Positions 1-6,520 of a stretch of DNA of 11,024 bases are shown here, piece by piece. Where the stretch lies: NCBI GenBank assembly GCA_964428205.1, contig CAYRXE010000032.1:1-11024 (forward strand), in the 5' to 3' direction. Both the position numbers and the translations under genes were made by a program. The notes beneath the pieces were generated by a model. It was not told the DNA's origin. It made no database searches and was given only the letters and a program-made list of their open reading frames with translations. How positions within the stretch are numbered: the stretch's first letter is position 1; every line of letters begins with the position of its first letter. The stretch comes from CAYRXE01 sp964428205. Lineage in GTDB: Bacteria; Patescibacteriota; Gracilibacteria; Peribacterales; Peribacteraceae.

Positions 1-469
1 TGCATCTGTTTAGCCTTGGATGGTGGTCCACCCGGATTCAGGCCGGATTTCACGTGTCCGACCGTACTTAGGAACTCCCTACCGTGTGTGGTTATTTCGC
101 GTACGGGGCTATCACCCTGTATTGCCGCTCTTTCCAGAGTCGTTCCGCTATAAACACACAATCAGATATCGGGGTCCTGCAACACCGTGTACAAGTACAC
201 GGTTTAGGCTGTTCCCTGTTCGCTCGCCACTACTAAGGGAATCTCATATGATTTCTTTTCCCCAGGTACTGAGATGTTTCAGTTCCCTGAGTATACCTCT
301 CTGCCTTACGGCAGAGTCATAGAACATAACTTCTAAGGGGTTTCCCCATTCGGAAATCTCCGGTTAATAGCGATTGCCTAGCATCTCGCCGGAGCTTATC
401 GCAGCTGGCTACGTCCTTCATCGGAATGCAGAGTCGAGGCATCCATTTGATACGCTGAGTAACATTGTC
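1..469 (-). rRNA. rrl: 23S ribosomal RNA, 5' portion (partial)
   Basis: The reverse complement reads as domain I of bacterial 23S rRNA. Near the 5' end it has GGATGCC, then GATGAAGGACGT, CGATAAGC, CCGAATGGGGAAACCC, GGGAACTGAAACATCT, GGAAAAGAAATCA, AGTAGTGGCGAGCGAA, CTGGAAAG, ATACAGGGTGATAGCCCCGTA and CATCCAAGGCTAAA. All are in the order of the E. coli molecule. The 5' end is placed near 469 by aligning the segment before GGATGCC with E. coli; the exact mature end could differ by several bases. The 3' part, about five sixths of the gene, lies beyond the left edge. No insertion or intron is seen in the visible part. No 16S 3' end or tRNA precedes it: the next gene upstream on the same strand is rpoB, with about 675 non-coding bases between. 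Confidence 0.97.
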
Positions 470-676
470 TTTTCGCATCGCCGAAGCGATGCAAATACTG
501 TTCATGTGCTACAACCTGGACAAGGTTGTGCACATCCCGATCATGCTCTTCTACTTAAGAACATGATCAGCTCCACACACGCCTCAGCGGCAATGCGTGG
601 AGGTAAAATTTCCACGGTTCTTTTCCAGCATGTGTTCTAGAGAAACACATGTCGGATTGTGCATCTCGCGTCGTAA
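470..676 (-). other. 23S rRNA 5' leader with a chain of hairpins
   Basis: Between a TATAAT box and the 23S 5' end the minus strand can fold into consecutive hairpins. One is 629-651 (8-bp stem CATGTGTT/AACACATG). The next is 596-616 (6 bp, CGTGGA/TCCACG), followed by 539-568 (7 bp, GATCATG/CATGATC). Then comes 504-535 (13 pairs, ACAACCT/AGGTTGT plus ATGTGC/GCACAT, with one bulged base). Last is 475-492 (GCATCGC, UUCG loop, GCGATGC), only a few bases from the mature end. The C(UUCG)G loop is an exceptionally stable tetraloop. rRNA leaders are normally cut by RNases, and these hairpins may guide or insulate that processing; this is inference. The usual long stem pairing 5' and 3' flanks of 23S cannot be tested, because the 3' flank is outside the window. 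Confidence 0.6.
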
Positions 677-682
677 TGAGAA

Positions 683-688
683 ATTATA
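683..688 (-). promoter_or_regulatory. Candidate -10 box for the 23S rRNA transcript
   Basis: The minus strand has a perfect TATAAT hexamer here, about 214 bases before the 23S 5' end. The predicted start of transcription is near 676. The expected -35 position 17 bp upstream reads GAAAAT, which is a poor match, so the promoter call rests on the -10 box and its position ahead of an rRNA gene. The 689-813 stretch upstream contains small inverted repeats (for example GCGGA/TCCGC and CGATGC/GCATCG) but no gene I can support. Confidence 0.4.
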
Positions 689-813
689 CGACCGAGACAC
701 ATGTCATTTTCGAGCCGATGCATTGGAGGGAGCATCGATGCGGACCATCCGCGTTCTCATGATTCCCGAAGGAAGAGCAGGAGTTTCTTATCCCCCAGAT
801 GAACTAGTGGGAT

Positions 814-844
814 AAAAAAAGCGGGTGGCTCACGCGCACCCGCA
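814..844 (-). terminator. Strong intrinsic terminator of the short RNA upstream of 23S
   Basis: On the minus strand a 7-bp GC-rich stem, GCGGGTG (843-837) with CACCCGC (827-821), closes a 9-base loop and is followed directly by seven T residues (820-814). It works only for minus-strand transcription, since no T-run follows on the plus strand. It lies well beyond the separate rpoB terminator and about 345 bases before 23S, so its natural substrate is the short transcript starting near 903. Its 5' arm can alternatively pair with 872-879. Confidence 0.85.
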
Positions 845-865
845 GAACTAGTCGAGAATTCTCGT

Positions 866-898
866 CTAATACTGCGGGTAGGCGGGGTAATTCACCAT
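866..898 (-). CDS. Possible 10-codon leader peptide MVNYPAYPQY
   Basis: ATG at 898-896 opens a frame of ten codons ending in TAG at 868-866. It sits about five bases from the predicted transcript start, so it would be nearly leaderless, and no Shine-Dalgarno sequence precedes it. Three of ten residues are Tyr and two are Pro. The CCG and CAG codons lie in the segment that can pair with the terminator's 5' arm, so a ribosome here could influence the fold. A frame this short can occur by chance; translation is unproven. Confidence 0.25.
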   Translation of the reverse strand: MVNYPAYPQY

Positions 899-910
899 AA
901 GGTGCGTCAG

Positions 911-939
911 AGTGTAAGGATCGATGAAGGAGGGGTCAA
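911..939 (-). promoter_or_regulatory. Sigma-70-type promoter of the short RNA
   Basis: On the minus strand, TTGACC (939-934), a 17-bp spacer and TACACT (916-911) form a near-consensus promoter. The predicted start is near 903. The same hexamer pattern recurs ahead of the 148-residue protein and ahead of rpoB, which supports all three. Confidence 0.65.
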
Positions 940-1082
940 GGGCGATTGAGGGTATTTTTTGTTCAGTGGGATGCTGAAAAGTCCGATTTTAGGTCGTCAA
1001 CCAAGGACACTATCCGTTTGGCGATTTGGTAAATAATTTGATGCTTTAGGGGATATTCAGCCAAGATAAAAATTTACGTACG
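940..1082 (-). other. Non-coding spacer downstream of the rpoB terminator
   Basis: This AT-richer stretch lies between the rpoB terminator and the promoter at 911-939. I see no open frame with coding character, no tRNA fold and no clear repeat in it. It may simply be upstream promoter DNA. Confidence 0.4.
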
Positions 1083-1109
1083 AAAAGGACGGGGTTCGTA
1101 CCCCGTCCT
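1083..1109 (-). terminator. Intrinsic terminator of rpoB
   Basis: On the minus strand a perfect 10-bp stem, AGGACGGGGT with ACCCCGTCCT, closes a 4-base loop and is followed by a short T-run (TTTT including the last stem pair). It starts about 35 bases after the rpoB stop codon. This indicates that the rpoB transcript ends here and does not continue into an rpoC gene. Confidence 0.85.
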
Positions 1110-1144
1110 GATCGACTAAGAATCTTTATGAAATCTTGGGATGT

Positions 1145-4100
1145 TTACGCAGCTTCCTCAGCTTCTTCGCTGACGGAGTCGGCCATTTCTTCCTTCTGCG
1201 TTTCACCGAAGGCATCGGTTGGCTCGCCTTCTTCGATGCCAGCGACCACTTCTTTTTCGGTCTCGGTCGTAGGCTCTGCCATCTCGGCAATTTCGATAGC
1301 GGCGGTAGCTTCTGCTGCGGCCTCTTCTGCCTCAACACGAGATGTGAGTTCGACAGATTCCACGACATCAGGAGCGATGACCACGCGTTCCTCAGGCTTC
1401 ACTTCTTCCTTGAACTTGAGGAGTTCGACTTTGAGACCAAGTGCCTGGAGTTCTTTAACCAAGACGTTGAATGACTCTGGGATACTTGGGCGGCGGATAG
1501 GTTCACCCTTCACGATAGATTCGTACGCCTTGCTGCGACCGATCACGTCGTCGGACTTGATGGTGAGCATTTCCTGGAGAGTGTACGCAGCACCGTATGC
1601 TTCGAGTGCCCACACTTCCATTTCTCCGAAGCGCTGACCACCGTGCTGTGCCTTACCTCCGAGAGGCTGCTGCGTCACAAGCGAGTATGGTCCGACGGAA
1701 CGAGCGTGAATCTTGTCTTCGACGAGGTGGAGCAGTTTAAGCATGTATACCTCACCAACGGTCGTTTCGTGTGCAAAGGCCTCGCCTGTGCGACCGTCGA
1801 AGAGCTGCACTTTTCCAGACTCTGGAAGACCGGCCACTTTGAGGAACTCCGTGATCTGATCTGGGGAGATACCGTTAAGAGCAGGTGTAGCGATCTTGAT
1901 ACCGAGTGCCTTACATGCCCAACCAAGGTGGGTCTCGAGGATTTGTCCGATGTTCATACGAGATGTAACACCGAGCGGGTTCAAGATGATGTCGACGTGC
2001 GTACCATCCGCGAGGAACGGCATGTCCTCACGTGGGACGATGCGAGCAACGACACCTTTGTTACCGTGGCGACCGGCCATCTTGTCTCCCACCTGGATCT
2101 TGCGGGTCTGTGCCACGAACACTTTGATCTGCTTGAGCACTCCTGTGGGGAGTTCATCACCTTCGCTGCGGTCGAAGATATGCACGTCGACCACCTTTCC
2201 ACCGGCTCCACCGGGGAGACGGAGGGAAGAGTCTTTCACGTCCTTGGCTTTGTCTCCGAAGATGGCTTGTAGAAGCCTTTCTTCTGGGGTCAGTTCGGTC
2301 TCACCCTTTGGCGTGATCTTACCAACGAGAATGTCGCCTTCGTGAACCGTTGCACCAATCCGCACGATACCGTCGGTACCGAGGTCCTTGAGCTTAGCTT
2401 CACCAACGTTTGGAATATCGCGTGTGACAATCTCCGGTCCAAGCTTCGTGTCGCGCACGTCTGTCGTGTACGACTCGATGTGAATGGAATCGAAGTAACC
2501 ATCTTGCACAATGCGATCGGAGATGATGACGGCGTCTTCGAAGTTGTAACCCTGCCACGACATGTACGCGACGAGGAGGTTCTGACCAAGAGCGAGTTCA
2601 CCTTCGTGCACTGCAGAACCGTCGGCGAGAGGATCACCACGGCGAACCGTGTCACCCTTTACCACCTTTGGACGCATGTGGAAACACGTACCTTGGTTAC
2701 TGCGTGCGAAGTTGTGGAGCTTGTAGGTTTCCTTGCGACCGGAGCGGTACACCACACTGATTTCCTGTGCGTCTGCGTACGTCACTTCGCCTTCTTCTTC
2801 TGCAAGCAAAGCGTGCCCAGAGGCGCGTGCGGCCAATCCTTCGATACCCGTTCCCACGTATGGGGACTTTGGGGAGATGAGTGGAACAGCTTGGCGTTGC
2901 ATGTTCGTTCCCATGGATGCGCGCGTGTTGTCGTCGTGCTCAAGGAACGGAATGAGGGATGTCGAAACAGAAAGAATCTGACGTGGGGACACGTCGATGT
3001 GCGTGAGCTCACGAATGTGAGAGAGGATTGTCTCTCCACCTTTGTGCGATGGCACGCGTGTGACTTTGAACTCACCGAAATCCGTCATGTCGCGCTGGTA
3101 CTGAGCGATGGTCGTGTGGCGCTCTTGCTCTGCGTCCATGTACACGACTTTGTTGGTCATGTAGGCACGCACAGGAACTTCCTTCATACCTTCTTTCTTC
3201 AGAGCAGCGACAATCTTCTTTGCGAGATCTTTCTTGTCCACGAGATCCCCTTCCTTCGCAATAACCTTGCGGCCTTCCTTTGCTGTCACGTCGAGAATGC
3301 GACCCATGAGCTTGTCACCATCGAGCGCAACCGTGTGGCGGACTTCCTTATAAGGAGTCTCCAAGAAGCCGTATTCGTTCACGCGAGCGAAACCTGCCAA
3401 GTGCACCACGAGACCGATGTTCGGACCTTCTGGCGTTGCAATAGGACAGATGCGGCCGTAGTGACTGGTGTGCACGTCGCGAACGTCAAAGGACGCGCGC
3501 TCGCGGCTAAGACCACCAGGTCCCATCGCGGAGAGACGACGCTTGTGAGCGAGCTCAGAGAGCGGGTTCGTCTGGTCCATGAACTGCGAGAGCTGGGACG
3601 AAGCGAAGAACTCGCGCATGGCAGCCGTGATTGGGCGGCAGTTGATGAGCTGGGTTGGAGTGACGGACTCGAGGTCCATGACCGTCATACGATCTTTCAC
3701 GATGCGCTCTGTGCGCACGAGACCCACGCGGTACTTGTTCTGGACGAGCTCACCAACCGAGCGGATGCGGCGGTTAGAGAGGTGGTCGATATCGTCGGCA
3801 ACTCCTTCGCCATTGTTGAGGCGGACGAGTTCGCGAACGATCTCCACGAAGTCCTTCACCTGGAACACGCGGTGTGCTTCGTCGTTCGGTACATTTACTC
3901 CGAAGCGGCGGTTGATCTTATAGCGAGCAATGTTGCCCATGTCGTACTTCTTGAAGTCGAAGAAGAGCGAGTCGATGAGCTGCTTTGCGTTCTCTGGCGT
4001 AGCAAGGTCACCAGGGCGAATCTTGCGATAAATGCTCTGGTACGCCTCTTCTACTGTGCGAACGGTGTCCTTTTCGAGTGTTGCGAGAATAAAGTCATGC

Positions 4101-5131
4101 TCCTGATTCGTGACGTTCTTAAAGAGGTCCAAGATCTCGGCATCGGTGGCAAAGCCCATCACGCGGAGGAGCTGAGACACGGGGATCTTGCGCTTGCGAT
4201 CGATTTTGCAGGAGATGATGCCGCGGCGATCTGTTTCGATTTCCAACCACACACCGCGCTTTGGGATGATCTTGGCAGCGTGATACTTTGGATAGTCAGG
4301 CATCTTCGAGAAGAACACACCTGGCGAACGCACGAGCTGGTGCACAACCACGCGCTCAATACCGTCCACCACGAATGTTCCGGACTCGGTCATGAGCGGG
4401 ATGGATCCGAGGAACACATCTTGCTCTTTGATTTCTCCGGTCTCCTTATTGATGAGCTGCACGTGACCCTTCATAGCGGCTTCGAAGCTGAGGTTACGGC
4501 GCTTGCAGGTATCTGGATCGTACTTTGGGGCATCGAACGTGTGTCCGAGCAGACGGAGCTCCATCTTTTTACCCGAGAAGTCGGTGATGGGGCTGATTTC
4601 TTCGAGGAGTTCCTTAAGACCTTCGCTCAAGAACCAGTGGTAACTCTGGATCTGCATTTCGATAAGGCTTGGCACGTACGAACTCGCCGACTCTTCGTCG
4701 ATGAGGTACACGCGGCCGTCTTCCACCTTGGAGACAGCAATGTCCTTAGAGAACTGCGAAGCAACAGCTGGGATGCGACCAGCGAGTGGCACGGTGTGTG
4801 CCTTGAGCCTTGGAAGCACCTCCTTACTTACCTCCATCTTGTATGGCTTCTTGCGAGCGAGCTCGATCTTTTTCTCCTGAGCAGCAGTGAGCGGCTTTGG
4901 TGGAGCTTTCTCCTCCTGCATGTTGTTGCGGCGGAGCTCGATCTTCTTTGGTTCTGGCTTCTTCGCCACCTCCTTTTTGAGGACAGGCTTTGGAGCAGGA
5001 GCAGGCTTCTTTGCGGGAGCCACCTTTTTAGGTGCTGGCTTTTTCGCAACGACCTTCTTAGGCGCAGCCTTTTTAGGCGCGACCTTCTTCGCTGGCTTTT
5101 TGGCAGCGGCTTTTGGCTTCTTCTTCACCAT
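1145..5131 (-). CDS. rpoB: DNA-directed RNA polymerase subunit beta
   Basis: This is the catalytic beta subunit of RNA polymerase, 1328 residues. The conserved core starts near residue 153 (PSLIEMQIQSYHWFL). It includes the rifampicin-binding cluster at 511-545 (SSQLSQFMDQ, HKRRLSAMGPGG), with Gln516, Asp519, His529 and Ser534 matching E. coli Gln513, Asp516, His526 and Ser531. TPEGPNIGL follows at 566-574, and the active-site segment GDKMAGRHGNKG lies near 1015-1026. The beta-beta' contact region with QPLGGKAQHGGQRFGEMEVWALEAYGAA closes the core. Residues 1-70 hold about 27 Lys/Arg and only 3 acidic residues; the last 90 residues hold about 29 acidic and 7 basic. Start: MVKKKP at 5131 is preferred to an in-frame GTG at 5191, which would add 20 unrelated residues and lies only about 30 bases from the predicted transcript start. 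No Shine-Dalgarno sequence is seen. rpoC is on neither side; a terminator follows at 1083-1109. Confidence 0.98.
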   Translation of the reverse strand: MVKKKPKAAAKKPAKKVAPKKAAPKKVVAKKPAPKKVAPAKKPAPAPKPVLKKEVAKKPEPKKIELRRNNMQEEKAPPKPLTAAQEKKIELARKKPYKMEVSKEVLPRLKAHTVPLAGRIPAVASQFSKDIAVSKVEDGRVYLIDEESASSYVPSLIEMQIQSYHWFLSEGLKELLEEISPITDFSGKKMELRLLGHTFDAPKYDPDTCKRRNLSFEAAMKGHVQLINKETGEIKEQDVFLGSIPLMTESGTFVVDGIERVVVHQLVRSPGVFFSKMPDYPKYHAAKIIPKRGVWLEIETDRRGIISCKIDRKRKIPVSQLLRVMGFATDAEILDLFKNVTNQEHDFILATLEKDTVRTVEEAYQSIYRKIRPGDLATPENAKQLIDSLFFDFKKYDMGNIARYKINRRFGVNVPNDEAHRVFQVKDFVEIVRELVRLNNGEGVADDIDHLSNRRIRSVGELVQNKYRVGLVRTERIVKDRMTVMDLESVTPTQLINCRPITAAMREFFASSQLSQFMDQTNPLSELAHKRRLSAMGPGGLSRERASFDVRDVHTSHYGRICPIATPEGPNIGLVVHLAGFARVNEYGFLETPYKEVRHTVALDGDKLMGRILDVTAKEGRKVIAKEGDLVDKKDLAKKIVAALKKEGMKEVPVRAYMTNKVVYMDAEQERHTTIAQYQRDMTDFGEFKVTRVPSHKGGETILSHIRELTHIDVSPRQILSVSTSLIPFLEHDDNTRASMGTNMQRQAVPLISPKSPYVGTGIEGLAARASGHALLAEEEGEVTYADAQEISVVYRSGRKETYKLHNFARSNQGTCFHMRPKVVKGDTVRRGDPLADGSAVHEGELALGQNLLVAYMSWQGYNFEDAVIISDRIVQDGYFDSIHIESYTTDVRDTKLGPEIVTRDIPNVGEAKLKDLGTDGIVRIGATVHEGDILVGKITPKGETELTPEERLLQAIFGDKAKDVKDSSLRLPGGAGGKVVDVHIFDRSEGDELPTGVLKQIKVFVAQTRKIQVGDKMAGRHGNKGVVARIVPREDMPFLADGTHVDIILNPLGVTSRMNIGQILETHLGWACKALGIKIATPALNGISPDQITEFLKVAGLPESGKVQLFDGRTGEAFAHETTVGEVYMLKLLHLVEDKIHARSVGPYSLVTQQPLGGKAQHGGQRFGEMEVWALEAYGAAYTLQEMLTIKSDDVIGRSKAYESIVKGEPIRRPSIPESFNVLVKELQALGLKVELLKFKEEVKPEERVVIAPDVVESVELTSRVEAEEAAAEATAAIEIAEMAEPTTETEKEVVAGIEEGEPTDAFGETQKEEMADSVSEEAEEAA

Positions 5132-5152
5132 ACAAACAGGGAGGAGTGGGAG

Positions 5153-5176
5153 AAAAATTCTCTTTGTTAAAGAGAA
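5153..5176 (-). promoter_or_regulatory. Terminator-like hairpin in the rpoB 5' leader (possible attenuator)
   Basis: On the minus strand an 8-bp stem, TTCTCTTT with AAAGAGAA, closes a 3-base loop and is followed by TTTTT, about 22 bases before the rpoB start codon. It lies downstream of the predicted rpoB promoter, so it would act on the rpoB transcript itself. It may partly terminate transcription or act as a regulatory fold. The stem is AT-rich and therefore weak. In many bacteria an attenuator reduces transcription entering rpoB from the ribosomal-protein genes; here those genes are absent. Confidence 0.45.
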
Positions 5177-5228
5177 ACGGGTCCACGGCACTCACAACAC
5201 AATCGAAGCCACCGCGGAAATCGCAAGG

Positions 5229-5257
5229 ATTGTAGGGATTGCTTTACGGGGGGTCAA
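5229..5257 (-). promoter_or_regulatory. Sigma-70-type promoter of rpoB
   Basis: On the minus strand, TTGACC (5257-5252), a 17-bp spacer and TACAAT (5234-5229) form a near-consensus promoter just after the stop codon of the 148-residue protein. The predicted start is near 5222, giving a leader of about 90 bases before the chosen rpoB ATG. Confidence 0.7.
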
Positions 5258-5274
5258 CTCCTGCTGACAGGAAT

Positions 5275-5721
5275 TTAGGCGTTGTTGCCAGTTTCGGGAG
5301 GGCGGGCGTTGAGGACTCTGGTATGGATCCTGCCAAAATATTGTTCGCAAAGACGCAATAGGCGAATTGCCTCAGGATTCTTCGCATCTAAGCCCTCTTG
5401 GACATCAAGTGTCTCACCAGCTTCGGTGCTGTCGCGCTTAAAAGGACGCTGATTTGCCATCAGTGCTCCATTCAATGAGAAGGTGAGCTCAAGGGCATCG
5501 CCATCGTCTGGCAAGAGGACCCTGATGAGCAGAGTAGTTTCATCGTGAATCTGCTCGATGCGGGCATTGGAAGGAAGGTCGATGCCATGCTGACGCACAA
5601 TCTCGACGACCTGCTTACTATCACGAAGGAGTCCGGCAACTGCGGGAGAAAATCTTCGTACTTCTGAATCTTGTGATCCAGGTGGCTCGGCACGCTCGGC
5701 CGAGATCGGTGTAGTGTTCAT
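5275..5721 (-). CDS. Uncharacterised 148-residue protein
   Basis: I do not recognise this family. The product starts MNTTPISAERAEPP, a polar, probably flexible N-terminus. A predicted helical segment follows (VAGLLRDSKQVVEIVRQHGIDLP), then an alternating hydrophobic stretch that looks like beta strands (ARIEQIHDETTLLIRVLLP, DALELTFSLNGALM). A helical C-terminal part ends the protein (NPEAIRLLRLCEQYFGRIHTRV). There is no signal peptide and no membrane segment, so a soluble cytoplasmic protein is likely. The ATG at 5721 is preferred to a TTG at 5742, which would lie only about five bases from the predicted transcript start. The gene lies 111 bases after sodA and 143 bases before rpoB on the same strand. 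It has its own promoter, and rpoB has another, so the three need not be one operon. Coding character is good and the frame is uninterrupted. Confidence 0.8.
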   Translation of the reverse strand: MNTTPISAERAEPPGSQDSEVRRFSPAVAGLLRDSKQVVEIVRQHGIDLPSNARIEQIHDETTLLIRVLLPDDGDALELTFSLNGALMANQRPFKRDSTEAGETLDVQEGLDAKNPEAIRLLRLCEQYFGRIHTRVLNARPPETGNNA

Positions 5722-5753
5722 CTCGTAACGAAGTAAAAACAAAAGTGACGCGA

Positions 5754-5781
5754 AGTGTAATCACGTGAGATCGAGCGTCAA
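5754..5781 (-). promoter_or_regulatory. Promoter of the 148-residue protein gene
   Basis: On the minus strand, TTGACG (5781-5776), a 16-bp spacer and TACACT (5759-5754). The predicted start is near 5747, about 26 bases before the ATG at 5721. The -10 hexamer is identical to that of the short RNA promoter at 911-939. No clear terminator separates sodA from this point, so sodA transcripts may also run through. Confidence 0.6.
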
Positions 5782-5832
5782 TAGAATTTTCTCGACGCAG
5801 AGCCAAGATGTCCCATCGCTCTACTTTCGAAA

Positions 5833-6456
5833 CTAGAGTGCTTCGCGGTAACGACGCTCCACCTCGGTCCAGTTCACGACGTTCCAAAACTCTTTGAGGT
5901 AGTCGGCGCGCTTGTTTTGGTACTTGAGGTAGTACGCATGTTCCCACACGTCTACACCCAGGATTGGGGTACCGTCGCAGCCTGCAATTGCCTTACCCAT
6001 GAGTGGCGAATCTTGGTTTGCTGTAGAGCAAATTTCGAGGTTGGCTCCATTCACTACCAGCCATGCCCAGCCGCTCCCAAAACGGCCCACGGCAGCGTCA
6101 GAAAACTTCTTCGTGAAGTCATCGAACGATCCAAAGGTACTGTTGATGGCGTCGGCCAAATCCCCTGCTGGCTTACCTCCGGCATCCGGTCCAATGATCT
6201 GCCAAAAGAAACTGTGGTTGGCATGTCCCCCACCGTGATTGCGAACAATCCCCTTCTTGTCGTCGGGTACTTGAGCGAGCTGGGCGATGAGCTCTTCGAC
6301 ATCTAGGTTCTCCCAGTCGGTACCAGCGACGGCACCATTGAGCTTATCGATGTACGCCTGATGATGCTTCGTGTGATGGATCTCCATCGTCTTGGCATCA
6401 ATGTGTGGCTCGAGCGCGTCGTACGCGTATGGAAGACTTGGGAGGGTGTATGGCAT
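5833..6456 (-). CDS. sodA: Superoxide dismutase, Mn type (Fe/Mn family)
   Basis: This enzyme converts superoxide into oxygen and hydrogen peroxide in the cytoplasm, using a single metal ion. The 207-residue product is full length for the family. Metal ligands are all present: His27 (HHTKHHQAY), His81 (HGGGHANHSFFW), and Asp169 and His173 in DVWEHAYYLKYQN. Gly77 and Gln148 (in NQDSPLMG) are the residues typical of Mn-dependent rather than Fe-dependent enzymes, but metal preference cannot be settled from sequence alone. The N-terminus MPYTLPSLPYAYDALEP is the usual family start. An in-frame upstream ATG would add 33 unrelated residues and extend into the divergent femAB-like gene. No secretion signal is present, and no Shine-Dalgarno sequence precedes the start (CTTTATCTATATG). 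It is divergent from the FemAB gene, with 64 bases between starts. Confidence 0.97.
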   Translation of the reverse strand: MPYTLPSLPYAYDALEPHIDAKTMEIHHTKHHQAYIDKLNGAVAGTDWENLDVEELIAQLAQVPDDKKGIVRNHGGGHANHSFFWQIIGPDAGGKPAGDLADAINSTFGSFDDFTKKFSDAAVGRFGSGWAWLVVNGANLEICSTANQDSPLMGKAIAGCDGTPILGVDVWEHAYYLKYQNKRADYLKEFWNVVNWTEVERRYREAL

Positions 6457-6520
6457 ATAGATAAAGGATAGCAGAACATGAAGACGAATGGGGATGTAGG
6501 ACCTTACATTCAGGTATTCT
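6457..6520. promoter_or_regulatory. Divergent promoter region between sodA and the FemAB gene
   Basis: Only 64 bases separate the two start codons, so both promoters must lie here or overlap the genes. A near-palindrome, ATGTAGG AC CTTACAT (6494-6509), could be an operator. A TATTCT hexamer at 6515-6520 could be a -10 box for the plus strand; it would put the transcript start at about the second or third Met codon of the FemAB gene and imply a leaderless message. No good -35 box is seen for either direction. Confidence 0.35.

Larger units (their letters stand above)
814..903 (-). ncRNA. Short RNA of about 90 nt, possible attenuator leader
   Basis: This is bounded by a good promoter (911-939) and a strong terminator (814-844). 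The transcript begins ACGCACC or slightly later. It contains a possible ten-codon reading frame (898-866, MVNYPAYPQY then TAG), then a 12-base palindrome CGAGAATTCTCG (853-864), then the terminator. ACCCGCAG (879-872) is perfectly complementary to CTGCGGGT (845-838), which includes the 5' arm of the terminator. Two mutually exclusive folds are therefore possible, as in transcription attenuators. Readthrough would enter the 23S leader. It could equally be a free-standing small RNA. I do not recognise it as any known RNA family. The promoter and terminator are well supported; the regulatory role is inference. Confidence 0.55.

Noticed and set aside
511..529. CRISPR-like repeat units in the hairpin-rich 23S leader.
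   Set aside because: The hairpins differ in sequence and spacing; there is no regular direct repeat with unique spacers.
20..815. Several short open frames over the 23S gene and its leader.
   Set aside because: They overlap conserved rRNA or structured leader sequence and have no protein-like features.
845..1082. A tRNA or 5S rRNA gene in the spacer between rpoB and 23S.
   Set aside because: No cloverleaf, no T-loop GTTCRANYC pattern in a suitable context, and no 5S signature was found on either strand.
2342..5170. A 942-codon open frame on the plus strand opposite rpoB.
   Set aside because: Its codons are exactly aligned with rpoB codons, so a stop would need a TTA, CTA or TCA codon in rpoB. 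Avoidance of these codons explains its length. The product is rich in His, Val and Leu without recognisable domains, while rpoB is unmistakable.
5132..5191. A GTG start for rpoB adding 20 residues (MPWTRFSLTKRIFLPLLPVC).
   Set aside because: It would lie only about 30 bases after the predicted transcription start, its codons cross the leader hairpin, and the added residues are unlike the Lys/Ala-rich tail that follows.
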